The notes below the pieces were generated by a model, which ran no database searches, had not been told where the DNA came from, and saw only the letters and a program-made list of their open reading frames with translations. A stretch of 64,000 bases of DNA from CBIHON01 sp966211965 (GTDB lineage Bacteria > Pseudomonadota > Gammaproteobacteria > Burkholderiales > Burkholderiaceae_D). The translations under genes and the position numbers were made by a program. Shown here piece after piece: positions 43,303 through 52,524 of this stretch (position 1 is its first letter; each line of letters starts with the position of its first letter). The stretch covers positions 1 through 64,000 of the forward strand of contig CBIHON010000025.1 of assembly GCA_966211965.1 (NCBI GenBank), given 5' to 3'.

Positions 43303-45675
43303 ATGACAAAACCCTTCGATCCGCGCACTGAAGCCGGCCATTACATTTCGCCGCAAGGCCTGTACGAACGCAACAGGCAACGGCCGTTTCTCGGCAGCGT
43401 GACCTGCGAGCGCAATACGTTGACTGCCGGCGAGTGGACCGAATTGCTGCTTGTCTATGAAGTGGGGGAGGTGGGTTTGGCGGACGGCGCCTGGCTGAAA
43501 CTTGCATTCAAGTTCTATTCCGATTGGGCCCTGTTCCAGACTTCCGATGCCACCGCGGCAAACTATGTAAGCGCGGAATACCATGCCGGCGAACTGGTTC
43601 CAGGACAAAGCCCGGCGACGGTACAACAACTCAAGGTGCGCTTTGACCAGAAAGGACATGAACGGCCATTCCAGAAAGCGATCATCGTCGACACGGTGGA
43701 TGGCTATCTCAATCCCGGCGATCGTATCGTGATTCGGCTGGGCGATCGGCGGCAAGGCGGCGCAGGCACCCGGGTGCAGAGTTTCGTTGAAAAGGGTTTC
43801 CGGTTCCGGATGTTCATCGATCCTCTGGGCAGTTCCAAGTTTGTCGAAGTGCCGGGCGATGTGCTGCTGGACATCGTTCCCGACGTGCCGTGCGCTTTGC
43901 AGCTCATCGCGCCGCGCCTGGTCCATGCGGGGGAGGCTTTCGATGTCATCGTGCGGGCCGACGACAAGTGGGGCAACACCTGCCGCAATCTGCCCCTGCA
44001 GGGCTGTTTTCACCTGCAGGGACCGGACGGCCAATCGCGCCGGCAGGCATTCACGCTGAACGAACAAGGCTGGGCCGTGGTGCGCCTGAGCGGCCTGGTG
44101 TTGACGCAAGCCGGTGAGTGGCAACTGTCGGCCGAGGTCGATGACCGGCGTGTCGCGCCAGCCCAGGCCTACGTCACGATCGATCCGGCCGGCGCCACCC
44201 CGCGGCCTCTGTACGCTGACCTGCACGTGCACTCCGACGATACGGTCGGCACCAACGACACGCTCTACAACCTGAGCTATGGACGCGATGTCGCCGGTCT
44301 GGATGTGCTGGGATATACCGCCAATGACTTCAACATCACCGAGCAGCGCTGGAACAAGGCTGTGGAATTGATCCATAGCATCAACCAGCCCGGCCATTTC
44401 GTTTGTTATCCGGGCACCGAATGGTGCGGCAATTCCTGCGCCGGCGGCGACCGAAACGTCGTGTTTCTGCACGGAAGAAAGCCGGAGTTTCCTTTCGACG
44501 AACACGGACGCATGGTGCGTTCGGTGGAATGGAATGAATTTACCTCCGGCCCGATCAAGCCCGGCACCTGGCCGGTCGACGAGTTGTATGCCGCTTATGC
44601 CAAGGACCCGGAAGGCCATCTGATGATGCCGCACGTCGGCGGCCGCCGCTGCAATCTGGATTGGCATCACCCCGAGTTGGAGCGTTTGATCGAAGTCGGA
44701 TCGGCCTGGGGGCAGTTCCATTGGGTATACGCCGAAGCGCTGCAGCGCGGCTATCGTGTCGGAGCCGCCGCCAACAGCGACGAACATCAGGGCCGGTGCG
44801 GCGGCGGCGTCCCCGCGACTGCCGTGTTCGGCTCGCGCGGCGGCCTGACCGGCGTGCTCGCCGACAGCTTCGACCGTGCCGGCGTGGGCCAGGCGTTGCG
44901 CGCGCGACGCACCTTTGCCACTACCGGTGAACGCAGCTTCGCGAGTGTGCGTCAGGCGCATCATTGGATGGGCGAGGTATTCCATGCAAATGACGATCAA
45001 CCTCTGGAATACCGTTTGCTGGGCGACCAAGGATGGGAAGAGGTCAGTCTGTTCGATGCCGAACGCTGCGTCTGGCAACGCGACCTTCATCAGGAACTGG
45101 GATACTCCAGCGGGAGCATCCGTTTGCGGCTCGGCGGCGCGCGGATCAAGGACCGTTATCGCGGGGCCTACTGGGATGGGGAAATCCGTATCGTCGGCGC
45201 GGTGGTCAAAGATTTCCGCGCTTTCGGTTTCGATCATCCGGAACAAAGTTGCTGGCGCAAGGATGGCACCGCCATTGGATTTCGTACGGTCACCAGCGGC
45301 GATACCGACAGCATCGAACTGGATTTGTCGCAACTGGCCGGTTGCCGGATCGAGGTCCGCACACGCATCGACAGTTACATCAAGGTAGGCGATGTGCTGC
45401 AGCCGCAGCCCTATGTGCACGCGCCGCAGGTGCTGGTCGAGCTGAGCGGAGACGATTTGTTGCGGCAACCCCGTTTCGTGCGCGACCTGCCGGGGACTGA
45501 GCTGAAACTGTCGCTTGAGCGGTTGACGGCACAGGGCCTGCCGCGCAGCCTGTCCGGCAGTATTCCACTGCCCGAACTGAATCTTGAAAAAGGCCGCGAG
45601 CATCCTTTGTTCATCAGTGCGCGCCAGCGTGATCAATCACGCGTATGGACGTCGGCTTTGTTCATGACGATTTAA
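43303..45675 (+). CDS. DUF3604/PHP-superfamily protein
   Basis: 790 residues, no signal peptide. Residues ~1-300 are beta-rich (two Ig-like parts: LVHAGEAFDVIVRADDKWGNTCRN). Residues ~305-560 are the DUF3604 metallohydrolase core: LYADLHVHSDDTVGTNDT (first HxH metal pair), GLDVLGYTANDFNITEQRW, FVCYPGTEWCGNS, MMPHVGGRRCNLDWHHPELE, AAANSDEHQGRCG. The C-terminal ~230 residues are beta-rich. The DUF3604 domain resembles PHP phosphoesterases; the reaction is unknown. GAGGTGAGCC precedes the ATG. Its neighbours are two importers, which suggests it acts on the imported compound. Confidence 0.8.
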   Translation: MTKPFDPRTEAGHYISPQGLYERNRQRPFLGSVTCERNTLTAGEWTELLLVYEVGEVGLADGAWLKLAFKFYSDWALFQTSDATAANYVSAEYHAGELVPGQSPATVQQLKVRFDQKGHERPFQKAIIVDTVDGYLNPGDRIVIRLGDRRQGGAGTRVQSFVEKGFRFRMFIDPLGSSKFVEVPGDVLLDIVPDVPCALQLIAPRLVHAGEAFDVIVRADDKWGNTCRNLPLQGCFHLQGPDGQSRRQAFTLNEQGWAVVRLSGLVLTQAGEWQLSAEVDDRRVAPAQAYVTIDPAGATPRPLYADLHVHSDDTVGTNDTLYNLSYGRDVAGLDVLGYTANDFNITEQRWNKAVELIHSINQPGHFVCYPGTEWCGNSCAGGDRNVVFLHGRKPEFPFDEHGRMVRSVEWNEFTSGPIKPGTWPVDELYAAYAKDPEGHLMMPHVGGRRCNLDWHHPELERLIEVGSAWGQFHWVYAEALQRGYRVGAAANSDEHQGRCGGGVPATAVFGSRGGLTGVLADSFDRAGVGQALRARRTFATTGERSFASVRQAHHWMGEVFHANDDQPLEYRLLGDQGWEEVSLFDAERCVWQRDLHQELGYSSGSIRLRLGGARIKDRYRGAYWDGEIRIVGAVVKDFRAFGFDHPEQSCWRKDGTAIGFRTVTSGDTDSIELDLSQLAGCRIEVRTRIDSYIKVGDVLQPQPYVHAPQVLVELSGDDLLRQPRFVRDLPGTELKLSLERLTAQGLPRSLSGSIPLPELNLEKGREHPLFISARQRDQSRVWTSALFMTI

Positions 45676-45677
45676 GA

Positions 45678-45785
45678 GCGGATCGAGAATCAGTGTAAGA
45701 AGATCGATCTCAGGCCTGCGATGTTCAGCGGACATCACGGCCCATGCGCTCCTCGGCCCGGCATTGACTTCTTGCACTGATCCGC
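45678..45785. repeat. Palindromic element, copy 4 (diverged)
   Basis: Arms GCGGATC...CAGTGTAAGAAG (45678-45702) and CTTCTTGCACTGATCCGC (45768-45785). The interior keeps ATCTCAGGCCTGCGATG and GCGCTCCTCGGCC, as in copy 3. It occupies the junction between two convergent genes and supplies the last codons of the DUF971 gene. Confidence 0.75.
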
Positions 45786-46097
45786 AGACCGATAGGGCCG
45801 CGTTGCCTGTGCCGCCACGCCTAATTCGTGCAGGTAAGTCCAGGGATAAATTCCACGATCATGGCCGTCGCTGAATAGCAGCTGCATGCCATACGCGCCA
45901 ACCGGACGCATTTCGCTGATACGGATTCCGGGGGCCACCGGTAGCGCATTCTGCGTGCGTACACGCAATGCGCGGCATTCGGCACAATTGCAGCGGCTGC
46001 GCAGATGCGCATGCTCGAACTGCCGGGATGTGCCATCGCTCCACACGATTTCAAGCGTGCCGGCGCGCGGATCGTTGTTGATGCTTACAGGGCGCAT
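45735..46097 (-). CDS. DUF971-family protein
   Basis: 120 residues. The sequence LEIVWSDGTSRQFEHAHLRSRCNCAECR, then YGMQLLFSDGHDRGIYPWTYLHEL is the DUF971 / gamma-butyrobetaine-hydroxylase N-terminal fold. The CNCAEC cysteines fit a metal-binding site. Members occur alone in proteobacteria, often with Fe-S or MRP-family genes. The last ~16 residues (after YRSADQ) are encoded by the palindromic element at 45678-45785, so the natural C-terminus may be altered. The HEAT-repeat gene ends 12 bp upstream of its start. Confidence 0.83.
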   Translation of the reverse strand: MRPVSINNDPRAGTLEIVWSDGTSRQFEHAHLRSRCNCAECRALRVRTQNALPVAPGIRISEMRPVGAYGMQLLFSDGHDRGIYPWTYLHELGVAAQATRPYRSADQCKKSMPGRGAHGP

Positions 46098-46109
46098 GCG
46101 AACTCTTTT

Positions 46110-47075
46110 TCAGTTGCTTGCGGCGCGGATTTGCCCAATCGCCAGCCGCGCCGCCTTGCGTACCTCCGGGTCAGGATCGTTCTGGATTTTTTCCAGCGCC
46201 GGGAGCGCTGCCGGGACACGAATTTCGCCTAATGCCAGGGCCGCCTCTTTGCGTAGATTGCTGTTTTCATGAGACAGCGTTTGCTCCAATGGCGGCACAG
46301 CGTCGGGATGGCGCAGGCGTCCCAGGCTGCGGGCAGCGCGCAGGCGCACTTGCCAATAGTTGTCCTGTAATGCGTTGATCAGTTCCGGCACTGCCGGCTG
46401 CAAGCCCAGCTTGCCCAGTGTGGTGGCGGATTCCTCGCGCACTTGCCAGGCCGGGTCGTGCAGGGCCGACAGCAATGCCGGCAAGACTGCGTCATTCGCC
46501 GCAAAGCCCAGGGCACCGGCTGCTGCGCGCCGTACATCCGGTTCAGGATCGTGGGCAGCCAATTCGGTGAGCGCTGCCAGTGCTTCGGTCTGCTTCAGAT
46601 AGCCGAGGACTGACACTGCTTCGCGCCGCACGGCCGCATTTGCATCGGTCAGACTTGCCAGTGCCGGCGCAAAACTTTCCGGCACGCGCAGTTCGCGCAG
46701 GGCGCGTAATATCGCAATGCGCACAGATGCCTGGGGATGCCGCGCGTGCGGCAACAGCAGGGCAGCGGATTCCGGATGCTTCAGTTCGCTCAAGCTGTGC
46801 GCCGCGGCTGCGCGCACGGTAGCGTTTGTATCGCTCAAGGCCGTCACGAGAGCGCGCACGCCGGCCGCGCTTTCAAAGGCTTCCAGCGCCTTGGCTGCTT
46901 CGGCACGCACCTCGGCGGCCGGATCTTGCAGGGCTGCGATAAAGAGCGGCGCATGCTCGTCGCCGGCAAAGTCGGCCAGGTCGAGCAGCGCAATCCGCCG
47001 CACGGTGCTGTCCGCCGATTGAAGGCGATGTTGGATGTCTTCCATTTCCGGTTCGTCGTTGAATACGGTAGTCAT
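46110..47075 (-). CDS. HEAT-repeat protein
   Basis: 321 residues, an almost uninterrupted array of about nine to ten HEAT/PBS-lyase-like repeats of ~31 residues (for example LIAALQDPAAEVRAEAAKAL, DTNATVRAAAAHSLSELKHPE, DPEVRKAARLAIGQIRAA). No catalytic motif. Such alpha-solenoids bind partner proteins; in cofactor clusters they can act as chaperones or lyases. It lies 9 bp after the ABC ATPase on the same strand, so it is in the operon of system 2. Confidence 0.88.
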   Translation of the reverse strand: MTTVFNDEPEMEDIQHRLQSADSTVRRIALLDLADFAGDEHAPLFIAALQDPAAEVRAEAAKALEAFESAAGVRALVTALSDTNATVRAAAAHSLSELKHPESAALLLPHARHPQASVRIAILRALRELRVPESFAPALASLTDANAAVRREAVSVLGYLKQTEALAALTELAAHDPEPDVRRAAAGALGFAANDAVLPALLSALHDPAWQVREESATTLGKLGLQPAVPELINALQDNYWQVRLRAARSLGRLRHPDAVPPLEQTLSHENSNLRKEAALALGEIRVPAALPALEKIQNDPDPEVRKAARLAIGQIRAASN

Positions 47076-47084
47076 TATTTCTTC

Positions 47085-47927
47085 TTAAATGGCGAATTGA
47101 AAGTGTTTCACTGGCGCCTTGCCTAGCGGGCTCAGGCGCTCCAACGGCACGCCTTCGTGCGCGGGATGCAGAAGCGCCAGACAATGCCGTTTCAATTGCG
47201 TGAACTGGGGAGATGTGACCAGATAGGCGCTGCGCGGACGGGCAAAATCGAGACGGATTTCTTCGATGATGCGGCCCGGACGCGGGCTCATCACCAGGAT
47301 GCGGTCGGCCAGGAATAAAGCTTCGTCGATATCGTGCGTGATGAAAACGATGGTGGTCTTGATGCGCCCCCACACATCCAGCAGTAATTGCTGCATCATC
47401 AAGCGCGTCTGCGCATCGAGCGCACCGAAAGGTTCATCCATCAGCAATACGCGCGGATGATTGATCAGCACACGGGCAATTTCGACCCGTTGCTTCATGC
47501 CGCCTGACAGCTGTGACGGATAATGGTTTTCGAATCCTTCCAGTCCAACCAGCTTTAGCAATTCTCGTGCGCGCTGGTGCCGCTCCTGGCGTGCGATGCC
47601 TTTCATCTTCAAGCCGAAGGCGACATTCTGCAGCACTTTTTTCCACGGGAACAGCGTGTGATGCTGAAACACCAGACCGCGTTCCGGATGCGGGCCGCTT
47701 ACCGGCTGATTATCGACATGTATCGTGCCGCGGCTCGGCCGCAAATGCCCGGCCAGCGCACCTAGCAAGGTCGATTTGCCGCAGCCGGACGGGCCGAGCA
47801 GACAGATGAATTCGCCAGGCGCGACCGATAGCGAAATATCCTGCACCGCCTCAAACAGGCCGGCACCCTGGCCTAGATGAATATGCAGGCGTTCGATCGC
47901 GATATTGCCTTGCGTAGTCTGGCGCAT
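47085..47927 (-). CDS. ABC transporter ATP-binding protein, nitrate/sulfonate/taurine type (system 2)
   Basis: 280 residues. Walker A LLGPSGCGKSTLLG, Q-loop FQHHTLFPWKK, signature LSGGMKQRVEIARVL, Walker B LLMDEPFGALDA, switch FITHDIDEALFLA. The C-terminal ~50 residues are an extension. The start shares one base with the permease stop (TAATG type). Complete importer with 47927-48748 and 49011-50411. Confidence 0.94.
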   Translation of the reverse strand: MRQTTQGNIAIERLHIHLGQGAGLFEAVQDISLSVAPGEFICLLGPSGCGKSTLLGALAGHLRPSRGTIHVDNQPVSGPHPERGLVFQHHTLFPWKKVLQNVAFGLKMKGIARQERHQRARELLKLVGLEGFENHYPSQLSGGMKQRVEIARVLINHPRVLLMDEPFGALDAQTRLMMQQLLLDVWGRIKTTIVFITHDIDEALFLADRILVMSPRPGRIIEEIRLDFARPRSAYLVTSPQFTQLKRHCLALLHPAHEGVPLERLSPLGKAPVKHFQFAI

Positions 47928-48748
47928 TATTTTTTCTCCTGCTGGCGCCAGGGCATCAGCGCGTTGCCGAGCCGCTTGACCAGCACACTACTGCCCATGC
48001 CGAAGACGCCTATGAACAACATTCCGACCACGATCTCGGCATAATTCTGAATTGTGTAAGAGGCCCAGGTGTAATAGCCGATGCCGAATTGTCCCGAGAT
48101 CATTTCCGCCGTCACCAGGCAGAACCACGCGGTGCCCATGCCGATCGACAGGCCGGTCACGATGCTCGGCGCCGCACCCGGCAAAATCACCTCGGTGAAG
48201 ATGGCGCGGCGCCCGCTGCCAAGGCTGCGCGCCGATGCGACCAGACGCGGATCGATGCTTTCCACGCCGTGTATCGTGTTGAGTAAAACCGGAAAAAGCG
48301 CGCCGGTGAAGGTGATGAAAACCATCGATATTTCCGACGACGGAAACATCAGGATCGCCAGCGGAATCCAGGCCACCGCCGGAATCGGCCGCAGCACTTC
48401 CAGCGGCGGCAGCAAGACATCTTCGGCCCAACGCGAACGCCCGACGATGAGGCCAAGCACGATGCCGGCCAGCGCCGCCGCCAAGAAGCCGGCGAACACG
48501 CGCGATAAGCTGGCCGCCAAGTGCGACAACAATGCCGGCGATTGCAGCAGCGACCATGCGGCGGAGAGCACCTCGTCCGGCGGCGGCACATTCTGGAAAG
48601 TCATCATGCCGAGGTTGATATGGTTGGCAGCCACCCATTGCCAAAGCAGGATGCATAGCCCGACCGAGGCCACGCGCAGTGCGAGGCGCTCGGCATTCGA
48701 CCGGCTGACCGCGGTATATCCGCTTTCTGCGAGTTTGGTGGTTTTCAT
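47927..48748 (-). CDS. ABC transporter permease, SsuC/TauC type (system 2)
   Basis: 273 residues from ATG 48748 with GGAG upstream; the longer open frame lacks conservation. About six membrane segments. EAA loop: IDPRLVASARSLGSGRRAIF (residues ~172-191), followed by TEVILPGAAPSIVTGLSIGMGTAW. The MRR end VLVKRLGNALMPWRQ is typical. It follows the binding protein after a 262-bp gap that contains a long palindrome. Confidence 0.93.
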   Translation of the reverse strand: MKTTKLAESGYTAVSRSNAERLALRVASVGLCILLWQWVAANHINLGMMTFQNVPPPDEVLSAAWSLLQSPALLSHLAASLSRVFAGFLAAALAGIVLGLIVGRSRWAEDVLLPPLEVLRPIPAVAWIPLAILMFPSSEISMVFITFTGALFPVLLNTIHGVESIDPRLVASARSLGSGRRAIFTEVILPGAAPSIVTGLSIGMGTAWFCLVTAEMISGQFGIGYYTWASYTIQNYAEIVVGMLFIGVFGMGSSVLVKRLGNALMPWRQQEKK

Positions 48749-48803
48749 TGTCTGACTCCGTGCAATCTTTTTATTGGGGCCTGCGTAGCACATGAAACTA
48801 GTG

Positions 48804-48940
48804 GACTGTGACAGCCAATTCGAAAGTGCCTGTCGCGTGTTCGGCACGTATGGCCGCGTTGCCCCTGCTCGTGATAGCTCGCCATCACTGTGCTGCGCAC
48901 CGGACACGCACCTTTCACTGCCAAATCGGCTGTTACAGTC
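48804..48940. repeat. Long imperfect palindrome (137 bp), different family
   Basis: GACTGTGACAGCC at the left and its near-inverse GGCTGTTACAGTC at the right bound a unit whose arms (~45 bases each) pair imperfectly (CGCGTGTTCGG with CCGGACACGC). It lies in the 5' leader of the permease gene. It shares no sequence with the CTAGAGCA family. Confidence 0.7.
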
Positions 48941-49010
48941 GGCCAGATCTTCGCTTTGCCTCCTCTCACGCTCGCAGGAGAGGAGGGCAGGCGGCGACAT
49001 GCCGCCAATG

Positions 49011-50411
49011 TCAATGAATGCCTGCACTGGCACGTGCAGCGTTGAAGTCAAGGACCTTGCCGCCGTACTGTTTGGCCCAAGCTTCGGCGGATTCCTTCAA
49101 CAGGAAGGCGCTCACTTCATTTTTCGCATTGACGAACCAGGCATCGACTGCAAACAGCTTCAAGCCGTTGTTGCGGTCGTGCGCATATACCACGCGCACC
49201 TTTTTGCCGGCTTTTTCCAGCTTCCCCAACTCGGCAAACGCCGCTTCGGCCGAGGCATAGTTGCGCACCAGCGGTTCGCCTTCCACCCAGATTTGCGCAA
49301 GGCGCTTGAAGTCGGTGATCGTCTTGCCGTTGGCGGCGTCCTTGCCGTTTAGCGGCAGTTTCGCGTAATTCTTCAAGCTCGCGTCGTAGTCCAGGCCGGC
49401 TTGCTTGAACGCAGCGCGGATGTACTGATCGTTGATGAAGAGGTTGGCATCGAGATCGGTTTCGGTACGCTTCATCAGGCGCAGGGTGTCGATCGAGGTT
49501 TTCACGGCCTGGCGGTATTCCGGTTTCCAAGTGAAATCGCGTGTTTGCAAACCGAGCGGACCATGGAACAGATAATTGACCTCGGCTTCGATGCCGGTCA
49601 CTTTGGCAATCAGTTCGCTGTATTTTTCCGGCTCTGCGGCAATTATCTTGTCGGCTTCGATCGCGGCGCGCAGGAAGGCGGTCACGATTTCAGGATATTT
49701 TTTTGCGTAGCCGGCATCAACCAGGCTGCCATGCAAGGTCGGCGCGCCGGCTTGCGAACCATCAAAAATCTTGCGCGCGAATCCGCGATGTGGAAACAGT
49801 TCGGCAAACGGCACGAAATCGGCGTGCGCTTCGATCTTGTTGCTTTGCAGTGCAGAGCCGGCGACTTCCGGCGACTGGGTCACGATGGTCACATCCTTTT
49901 CCGGATCCCAGCCCTGAGCCTTGACGGCGCGCAGCAGCATGCCGTGCGCGGTGGAGGCAAATGGCACGGAGATGGTTTTGCCTTTCAGTTCGGCCAGCGA
50001 TTGCACCGGCGAGTTTTTCGGCACCACGATGCCGTTGCCGCTGCCGAGCGTGCTGCCGGACAGGACGGTGACGAACAGGCTTTGCTTGCCGGCTTTTTGA
50101 AACGCAGCGCCGTTGAAGGAGCCCGGGAAATCGGCCATCGATCCGATGTCGAGTTTGCCGGCGACCATTTCATTGGTCAGTGGAGCGCCGGAGGTGAAGT
50201 TTTTCCATTGGATGTCGTATTGAGCGTCCTTGTATTTGCCGTCGCGGGGCAGATATTTTTCGAGGAGTTTCAGCTCGCGGATCAGCAGGCCGCCGGTGGC
50301 GCAGTTGATAGTGGTGTCTTGCGTGCCGATGGCGATGCGGATGGTTTCGGCCTGGGTCGCGCTTACGGCTAAAGTCAGCAGCAGGCCGGCAAGTTTTTGG
50401 CTCAGGTACAT
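49011..50411 (-). CDS. Nitrate/sulfonate-type ABC substrate-binding protein (system 2)
   Basis: 466 residues from ATG 50411 (MYLSQKLAGLLLTLAVSATQA signal peptide, GGAGAAAAA just upstream); an ATG at 50504 would add 31 residues without signal character. The mature protein begins ETIRIAIGTQDTTIN, and later blocks (MVAGKLDIGSMADFPGSFNG, AELKGKTISVPFASTAHGMLL, VTQSPEVAGSALQSNKIEAH) are of the NMT1/SsuA-like group, though it is longer than SsuA (~320) by a C-terminal extension of about 130 residues. The ligand is unknown. Confidence 0.88.
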   Translation of the reverse strand: MYLSQKLAGLLLTLAVSATQAETIRIAIGTQDTTINCATGGLLIRELKLLEKYLPRDGKYKDAQYDIQWKNFTSGAPLTNEMVAGKLDIGSMADFPGSFNGAAFQKAGKQSLFVTVLSGSTLGSGNGIVVPKNSPVQSLAELKGKTISVPFASTAHGMLLRAVKAQGWDPEKDVTIVTQSPEVAGSALQSNKIEAHADFVPFAELFPHRGFARKIFDGSQAGAPTLHGSLVDAGYAKKYPEIVTAFLRAAIEADKIIAAEPEKYSELIAKVTGIEAEVNYLFHGPLGLQTRDFTWKPEYRQAVKTSIDTLRLMKRTETDLDANLFINDQYIRAAFKQAGLDYDASLKNYAKLPLNGKDAANGKTITDFKRLAQIWVEGEPLVRNYASAEAAFAELGKLEKAGKKVRVVYAHDRNNGLKLFAVDAWFVNAKNEVSAFLLKESAEAWAKQYGGKVLDFNAARASAGIH

Positions 50412-50532
50412 TTTTTCTCCAAGGAATTTGATTGTGCGGACATTCATTTCCTGCTGTGCCGCGATGAAGCGGTAGTTGGCTTCTATGTGTGACTTGGTCG
50501 GCATTGTCGAATTTTCCTGGTGAGTTTTTTTG

Positions 50533-50766
50533 CTAGCGCAGCAAATATGGAATATCCACGGTCACCGCTCCGGTAGGGCAATCCTTTTCGCATGGCATGC
50601 AGTACCAGCATTCATCGAACTTCATGTATGCCTTTCCCTTGACCATATCGATCGCGAGCACGTCGAGCGGGCAGACATCGACGCAGACTGTGCAGCCTTT
50701 ATGTGCAATGCATAAATCCTCATCGACCTTCACGGGGACGCTGGTCGAACTAAAAGCAATGGGCAT
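50533..50766 (-). CDS. 2x[4Fe-4S] ferredoxin
   Basis: 77 residues. Two cluster motifs: CIAHKGCTVCVDVCP (residues ~19-33) and CWYCMPCEKDCPTG (~52-66). The spacing CxxxxxCxxCxxxCP at the first site has an insert compared with classical clostridial ferredoxin and is like AprB-type and NapF-type ferredoxins. The flavoprotein gene starts... lies 12 bp upstream of its start on the same strand, so the two are cotranscribed and probably form an electron-transfer pair. Confidence 0.92.
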   Translation of the reverse strand: MPIAFSSTSVPVKVDEDLCIAHKGCTVCVDVCPLDVLAIDMVKGKAYMKFDECWYCMPCEKDCPTGAVTVDIPYLLR

Positions 50767-50778
50767 CTGATCACTCCT

Positions 50779-52524
50779 TTAAACAGAAACGGCTTGCGCT
50801 TCCTTGTTGATGTTCTTGTCAATCCGCAGGCGTTGATACGCAGCCTTTTCCCGTTCACCCAGGCTGACGATGTACGGATCGACCGGGCGTTTGAAGCAGG
50901 TCATCGAACTTCCAACTTTTTTTACCTGCACATGGACAAACCAATCCTTGTCGTTGCGCGCCGGGTAATCGACCCGGTTGTGGTACAAGCCCCAACGGCT
51001 CTCGGTGCGATACAGCGAGGCGCGTGCCGCCAGTTCGGCGCAGTCACGGATCGCATGCACTTCCATCGCCCGCATCAGCTCGTGCGGATCGGAGGCCGAC
51101 AGACGGTCCAGATCGGCGCGAATCGCCTCGAAGCGCGCCAACCCGATTTCCATCTTGCGCGTGACCTTGGGCGGTTGCAGGTAGTCATTGACCATGCGCC
51201 GCAATTTGTACTCGACTTGCGCCGGCGGCAAACCATCCTTGCGTGTCAGCGGCGCCCATACGCGTTCACGTTCGGCGTCAACCTGCGCCTCATCGACCTC
51301 GGCCAATCCTGTTTCGGCGCAATAGCGCGCTGCGCTTTCACCGGCGATCTTGCCGTAGACGAAGGCGCCCAGCATGTAGTTGTGCGGTACGCAAGCCAGA
51401 TCGCCCGCCGCGTACAGTCCCGTCACCGTCGTCTCTGCATGCTCATTGACCCATACGCCGGAAGCTGAATGGCCGCTGCACAAGCCGATTTCCGAGATAT
51501 GCATTTCCACCATCTGGCTTCGATAATCGGTACCGCGACCTGCATGAAAGCGGCCGCGGCTGGGACGCTCATTGGTATGCAGAATGGTTTCGATGGTGCT
51601 GATCGTTTCTTCCGCCAAGTGGTTCAGCTTCAAAAATACCGGGCCGTTTCCGCCTTGCAGTTCGTTGTAGAACTCTTGCATCATCTGGCCGCTCCAGTAG
51701 TCGCACTCGATGAAGCGCTCGCCCTTGTTGTTGGTGGTGAAGCCGCCGAACGGGCCGGTCACATAGGCGCAAGCCGGGCCGTTGTAATCCTTGATCAGCG
51801 GATTGATCTGGAAGCATTCGATGCCGGACAGTTCCGCACCGGCGTGATAAGCCATGCTGTAGCCGTCGCCGGCGTTGGTCGGGTTCTCATAGGTGCCGAA
51901 CAGGTAGCCCGAGGCAGGCAGTCCGAGTCGTCCGGCGGCGCCGGTGGAGAGGATCACCGTCTTGGCGCGAATCACGTGGAAGTCGCCGCTACGGCAATCG
52001 AAAGCCATCGCGCCGGCGATACTGCCGTCGGATGCCAGCAGCAGGCGGGTCGCCACCAGCCGGTTGGTGATGTCGACGCGCGTCTTTTTCAGTCGGCGAT
52101 ACAACACCTTTTTGATGTCGTGGCCTTCCGGCATCGGCAACACGTAAGTCCCCATGTGGTGCACCTTGCGCATCGCATAGTCGCCGGTTTCATCCTTCTC
52201 GAACTTGACGCCCCATCGATCCAGTTCCTCGATCATCGGGTAACTGCCTTGCGCGTAGGCCATCACGGTTTTTTGATTGACGATGCCATCGTTGGCGGTG
52301 GTGATTTCTTTCACATACTGCTCCGGCGTTGCAAAACCAGGCACCACGGCATTGTTCAAACCGTCCATTCCCATCGAGATCGCGCCGCTGCGTTTGACGT
52401 TGGCTTTTTCCAGCAGGAGGACGCGCAGTTTCGGATTGGCTTCCTTGGCTTTTACCGCCGCCATCGGCCCTGCGGTGCCGCCACCGATCACGAGCACATC
52501 AACGGTTTGTGTATGAGTTTGCAT
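50779..52524 (-). CDS. AprA/fumarate reductase-like flavoprotein
   Basis: 581 residues from ATG 52524; the frame is open further but the conserved part starts MQTHTQTVDVLVIGGGTAGP. FAD dinucleotide-binding motif GGGTAG at ~14-19; KRSGAISMGMDGLNNAVVPG, NQKTVMAYAQGSYPMIEEL, VHHMGTYVLPMPEGHD and LYAAGDLACVPHNYMLGAFV are close to the alpha subunit of APS reductase, while the general fold is that of fumarate/succinate flavoproteins. It is coupled to the ferredoxin (12 bp). A redox reaction on a sulfur compound is inferred from the neighbours. Confidence 0.9.
   Translation of the reverse strand: MQTHTQTVDVLVIGGGTAGPMAAVKAKEANPKLRVLLLEKANVKRSGAISMGMDGLNNAVVPGFATPEQYVKEITTANDGIVNQKTVMAYAQGSYPMIEELDRWGVKFEKDETGDYAMRKVHHMGTYVLPMPEGHDIKKVLYRRLKKTRVDITNRLVATRLLLASDGSIAGAMAFDCRSGDFHVIRAKTVILSTGAAGRLGLPASGYLFGTYENPTNAGDGYSMAYHAGAELSGIECFQINPLIKDYNGPACAYVTGPFGGFTTNNKGERFIECDYWSGQMMQEFYNELQGGNGPVFLKLNHLAEETISTIETILHTNERPSRGRFHAGRGTDYRSQMVEMHISEIGLCSGHSASGVWVNEHAETTVTGLYAAGDLACVPHNYMLGAFVYGKIAGESAARYCAETGLAEVDEAQVDAERERVWAPLTRKDGLPPAQVEYKLRRMVNDYLQPPKVTRKMEIGLARFEAIRADLDRLSASDPHELMRAMEVHAIRDCAELAARASLYRTESRWGLYHNRVDYPARNDKDWFVHVQVKKVGSSMTCFKRPVDPYIVSLGEREKAAYQRLRIDKNINKEAQAVSV

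Noticed and set aside
43078..45636. 852-codon minus-strand frame opposite the DUF3604 gene
   Set aside because: Shadow of the conserved plus-strand gene; composition typical of antisense frames.
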